From Nanobdellota archaeon (GTDB lineage Archaea > Nanobdellota > Nanobdellia > Woesearchaeales > GW2011-AR9), in assembly GCA_030695685.1 (NCBI GenBank), contig JAUYPT010000079.1:1-7371 (forward strand): 7,371 nt of DNA. The letters are read 5' to 3'. This document shows, piece by piece, positions 4,818 to 7,371 of the stretch. The notes under the pieces were generated by a model, which did no database searches, was not told the origin of the DNA, and was given only the letters and a program-made list of their open reading frames with translations. Both the position numbers and the translations under genes were made by a program. The number at the start of each line of letters is the position of its first letter. The first letter of the stretch is position 1.

Positions 4818-6122
4818 ATGGAATTAGTACACATTTTAGGAGCAGATGCAGTCAATCCTTATACTAGGGATAACTGTATTGATAAACGTGAACTATGGGA
4901 ACACTATGGTGGTAGGATCTACTTTGTAAGCCCTGACCCCATGTATTTAGATCGGGTTATTGCTGATATAACAACACCTTCGTATGCAGATAAAGTTTTT
5001 CCGTTAGGCTCTTTAGAGTATGCTACTTCTGTTCAAACAGACAGTCTTTTAGACCTTATTTGTCCCATTAATTATACTAAAGAAAATGGTCTGCTGAAAA
5101 TAGCTGCGGATCATGGTGAGTTTCCATTTGAAATTGTGCTAGAATCTGAAACTAAACAGTTGTTGAATGGCGCTCTTCGCGAAAAAGATGTTCTTAAAGC
5201 GGTACAGGGCAGCCGTCATGTCATCCCGTACCAAGATCACTGCTTTGTATTAACTCCTGATACTAATAAAGATGTGCTTTCCTTCGTACTACGGATGGAT
5301 TATTTGCAAGGACGGAATCTCCAACAATTGTTACATTATAATTATGCCTTTACGGTGCAGGACATAGCAAAAATACTTGCTGATGTTGCTGCTGCAGTGT
5401 ATGATATCCAGCAAAAAAAAGTTGTTCATCAAGATATTAAGCCCGGAAATATAATGTATCATAAACATTCTTCTTCTGAATTAGGAAATGCCACCTTAAT
5501 TGATTTTGGCGTGAGTTGTTTTCATGATCAACCTTCTCCTTTTCGGGAAGGTGTTATTGCTGGAACGCCGGTATATATGTCTCCGGAACAGGCTGAAGGA
5601 CGAATCATCCCTGAAACCGATGTCTTTGCCTTAGGTATTTTAGCTTATAATCTTTTTACTGGTAACAAACCAAACTTCGCTGATTCTGGATTGTATAGGA
5701 CTGTAAATAATTTCTATCATTTAATGACTCTCATTAAATATGGTGGTCGCCATGGCAATGAACAATGGGGCTATGACCAGCGAAATGTAATTATGGATAA
5801 TTTACGCCAACTGAGCGAACAACGATTTAATCAACGCTTGCCGATGAGTCTTCTGGAAGCGATTGAAGCTGCGTTTGAACCAAATCCCCGCAAACGGGAA
5901 CAGGCTCTGGTTCCTCTCGGAAATGAAGCGCTGAAATTAGCAACCGGAGAAATACATACGGAAGAACTGCCAAATATTTTAATCGAGAGAGAGATTGATG
6001 CACCTATTTCACAGCGATCTGATAATATTGCGTTACGATTGCTTGAACAATTAGAGCAAGGAACTACCGATATTATCACAGTTCCTGACGACACTGTCCG
6101 TATTCCAGAATTAATTTATTAG
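4818..6122 (+). CDS. Hanks-type (eukaryotic-like) Ser/Thr protein kinase with an unrecognised N-terminal region
   Basis: This 434-residue protein has a clear kinase core. The catalytic loop is VVHQDIKPGN (202-211) with D206, K208 and N211. DFG is at 229-231, the activation segment ends in GTPVYMSPE (249-257), and D268 to G273 forms the DxxxxG motif (DVFALG). K94 (LLKIA) and E111 (or E109) fit the beta3 Lys and alphaC Glu pair. MDYLQGRNL (160-168) is the hinge. Departures from the usual pattern: the HRD arginine is Gln (HQD), APE reads SPE, and no GxGxxG nucleotide loop can be found before K94. The first 75 or so residues match no domain I know. A C-terminal tail of about 60 residues (370-434) follows the kinase fold. 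There is no membrane segment, so it is cytoplasmic. The GTPxYMSPEQ style is nearest to bacterial PknB-like kinases. The catalytic residues are kept, so activity is likely but not certain. It is transcribed alone, divergent from the membrane protein gene, from a strong TATA box beside a dyad. Confidence 0.9.
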   Translation: MELVHILGADAVNPYTRDNCIDKRELWEHYGGRIYFVSPDPMYLDRVIADITTPSYADKVFPLGSLEYATSVQTDSLLDLICPINYTKENGLLKIAADHGEFPFEIVLESETKQLLNGALREKDVLKAVQGSRHVIPYQDHCFVLTPDTNKDVLSFVLRMDYLQGRNLQQLLHYNYAFTVQDIAKILADVAAAVYDIQQKKVVHQDIKPGNIMYHKHSSSELGNATLIDFGVSCFHDQPSPFREGVIAGTPVYMSPEQAEGRIIPETDVFALGILAYNLFTGNKPNFADSGLYRTVNNFYHLMTLIKYGGRHGNEQWGYDQRNVIMDNLRQLSEQRFNQRLPMSLLEAIEAAFEPNPRKREQALVPLGNEALKLATGEIHTEELPNILIEREIDAPISQRSDNIALRLLEQLEQGTTDIITVPDDTVRIPELIY

Positions 6123-6141
6123 TGCCCTCTTAAAACTATTT

Positions 6142-7371
6142 TCACTCTGCTAAAATTCCAACCTTTCCGGGCATTGCTGCTTTTGCTTTAGGATGATCGC
6201 TGTCTTCTGCGAGAACAATTTTAATCGTACATCCAAACTCCTGCTGCAAAAATGATTTTGCTCCTTGTACAACCACTAACTCTTCTTCCTGTGATGTTAT
6301 CAACGCAGGAATTTTAGTCGCATCTTTTAACAGGCTGGTGACAATTCGGGTTATTTCTTTTCCTTTTACTTTAAGAGAATCATCTTCCAACACGTTGCGC
6401 ATGATTTCTCCCATGTTATGTGTAACTTTGATCTCATGGGCGATGGTGGAATAAACGCTGTACGTCCAATTCTCAGCGATAAAAAGAGTTACTGTTTTCA
6501 TTTTTTCTAATTGAGCTAATTTGACAACGTTGCGCATTCCTTCCAAGATGTCTTTGACTAATTCTTCTGCCGCCTCAGCTTTGAGGTTCACTTTTTCTTC
6601 ATTCATCACTGGCCAGGAAGACGCAGAAACAAGTCCTTTCGCTGGATTTAATTCTTCGCTAAGGTGAGGTGTAATAGGGTTCATCAGGCGGCACCACAGT
6701 TGCACTACTTCTGTAATCGTCTTTTTATGTTCTCCTCCCCGCCGTAGATACCAGCGGAGATTATCATACATTGTAAAATACACGATCGATGCTACATCCC
6801 GAAGGTTATACTGTGCCATGGCATCGTTTACCAGATGGAGATTTTGCTGTGTTTTGGAAATCAGCCAGTGGTCAATGGGCTGTGCTTTTCCGTTTAATTT
6901 TGTCAGGCTTGTAACCAGTGCTGCAATTCGTTCTACTGTATTTTTGTAATTAAAGACAACATCTTCCGCCCAGACGACATCAACATGAGGGCTGCCGATA
7001 TGGGCATAGTACAGCCGCATGGCATCGACACCATATTTTTTGATCGCGGCAGGAATTGGTTCTGCACCACCTTTACTTTTGGATATTTTCGATCCTTTTC
7101 CGATAACCCACCAATTGACAAAAATTCCTTTTGGCCATTTTTGCGGTGGGAGAATAGCAACATGATTCATCACAAAAACAGGGAAATGAACTGTTTGATG
7201 TTCTTTGCCGCCTAAATTAAGGTCTAATGGATAGAAATAATCAAATTCCTCCTTAATCTCTTTCCAGGATTTTTTTGCGTCTCCTTTTCCCAAAAAGACA
7301 TAGTCGAAAAAATCTTCCGTTAATTCCTTTACCTTCAGCGTGCCATTATTGACAAACTTGGAAATGATGTA
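6142..7371 (-). CDS. leuS: Leucyl-tRNA synthetase, archaeal type, C-terminal part (partial)
   Basis: It charges tRNA-Leu with leucine in the cytoplasm. The window holds the last 409 residues; the frame stays open to the right edge, so the start, the HIGH motif and the CP1 editing domain lie outside. Archaeal enzymes are usually above 900 residues. Numbering from the edge: DYVFLGKG (23-30), YPLDLNLGGKEH (47-58), NHVAILPPQKWPKG (69-82), and the catalytic KISKS (95-99), a variant of KMSKS. The anticodon-binding helical domain spans about 135-255, including the NPITPHLSEEL motif (231-241). The C-terminal extension that contacts the long variable arm of tRNA-Leu in archaeal enzymes ends with KAKAAMPGK (395-403). 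A TTG at 7291-7293 is not the start, because coding with LeuRS character continues upstream of it. The stop is 19 bp from the convergent kinase stop. Confidence 0.95.
   Translation of the reverse strand, partial: YIISKFVNNGTLKVKELTEDFFDYVFLGKGDAKKSWKEIKEEFDYFYPLDLNLGGKEHQTVHFPVFVMNHVAILPPQKWPKGIFVNWWVIGKGSKISKSKGGAEPIPAAIKKYGVDAMRLYYAHIGSPHVDVVWAEDVVFNYKNTVERIAALVTSLTKLNGKAQPIDHWLISKTQQNLHLVNDAMAQYNLRDVASIVYFTMYDNLRWYLRRGGEHKKTITEVVQLWCRLMNPITPHLSEELNPAKGLVSASSWPVMNEEKVNLKAEAAEELVKDILEGMRNVVKLAQLEKMKTVTLFIAENWTYSVYSTIAHEIKVTHNMGEIMRNVLEDDSLKVKGKEITRIVTSLLKDATKIPALITSQEEELVVVQGAKSFLQQEFGCTIKIVLAEDSDHPKAKAAMPGKVGILAE

Noticed and set aside
7291..7293. TTG as a possible start of the LeuRS gene
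   Set aside because: The frame is open from there to the right edge and the added residues (DYVFLG just before) fit LeuRS, so the gene continues out of the window.

Overview
The window reads as a piece of archaeal chromosome. It carries the tail of a likely S28e gene, ribosomal protein L24e with its zinc-finger cysteines, an archaeal-type nucleoside diphosphate kinase (NDK), an aEF-2 with the diphthamide histidine, and the C-terminal part of an archaeal/eukaryal-type leucyl-tRNA synthetase. The signals agree: TATA boxes sit 25-30 nt before start codons, transcripts look leaderless at single genes, GGTGA/GAGG ribosome sites occur inside an operon, and an oligo-T terminator lacks a stem. The style of aEF-2, LeuRS and the small membrane protein suggests a DPANN lineage (Woesearchaeota or Pacearchaeota type). 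That placement is inference; no rRNA is present to prove it.

Layout. Positions 1-3269 form one + strand translation operon: [S28e tail] - rpl24e - ndk - a 101-residue unknown - aEF-2. Junctions are tight: ATGA overlap between rpl24e and ndk, a Shine-Dalgarno overlapping the ndk stop, and another inside the last codons of the unknown gene. A run of T tracts follows aEF-2. From 3292 to the end every gene switches strand: DUF192 protein (-), acidic unknown (+), four-pass membrane protein (-), Hanks-type protein kinase (+), LeuRS (-). The three convergent junctions are only 5-22 bp wide. The two divergent gaps are compact promoter regions; one holds a palindromic TATA element that can serve both directions, the other a 31-bp imperfect dyad between two TATA boxes.

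How the genes fit together. L24e, aEF-2 and LeuRS act directly in translation, and NDK makes the GTP that aEF-2 consumes. The kinase and the membrane protein share a regulatory gap and may be co-regulated, but no functional link is proven. The points most worth a second look are the D-to-H change in the aEF-2 P-loop, the AT-rich unknown gene lodged between ndk and aEF-2, the unusual kinase with an unrecognised N-terminal region, and the two divergent promoters. I see no mobile element, CRISPR array, tRNA or rRNA in the window.
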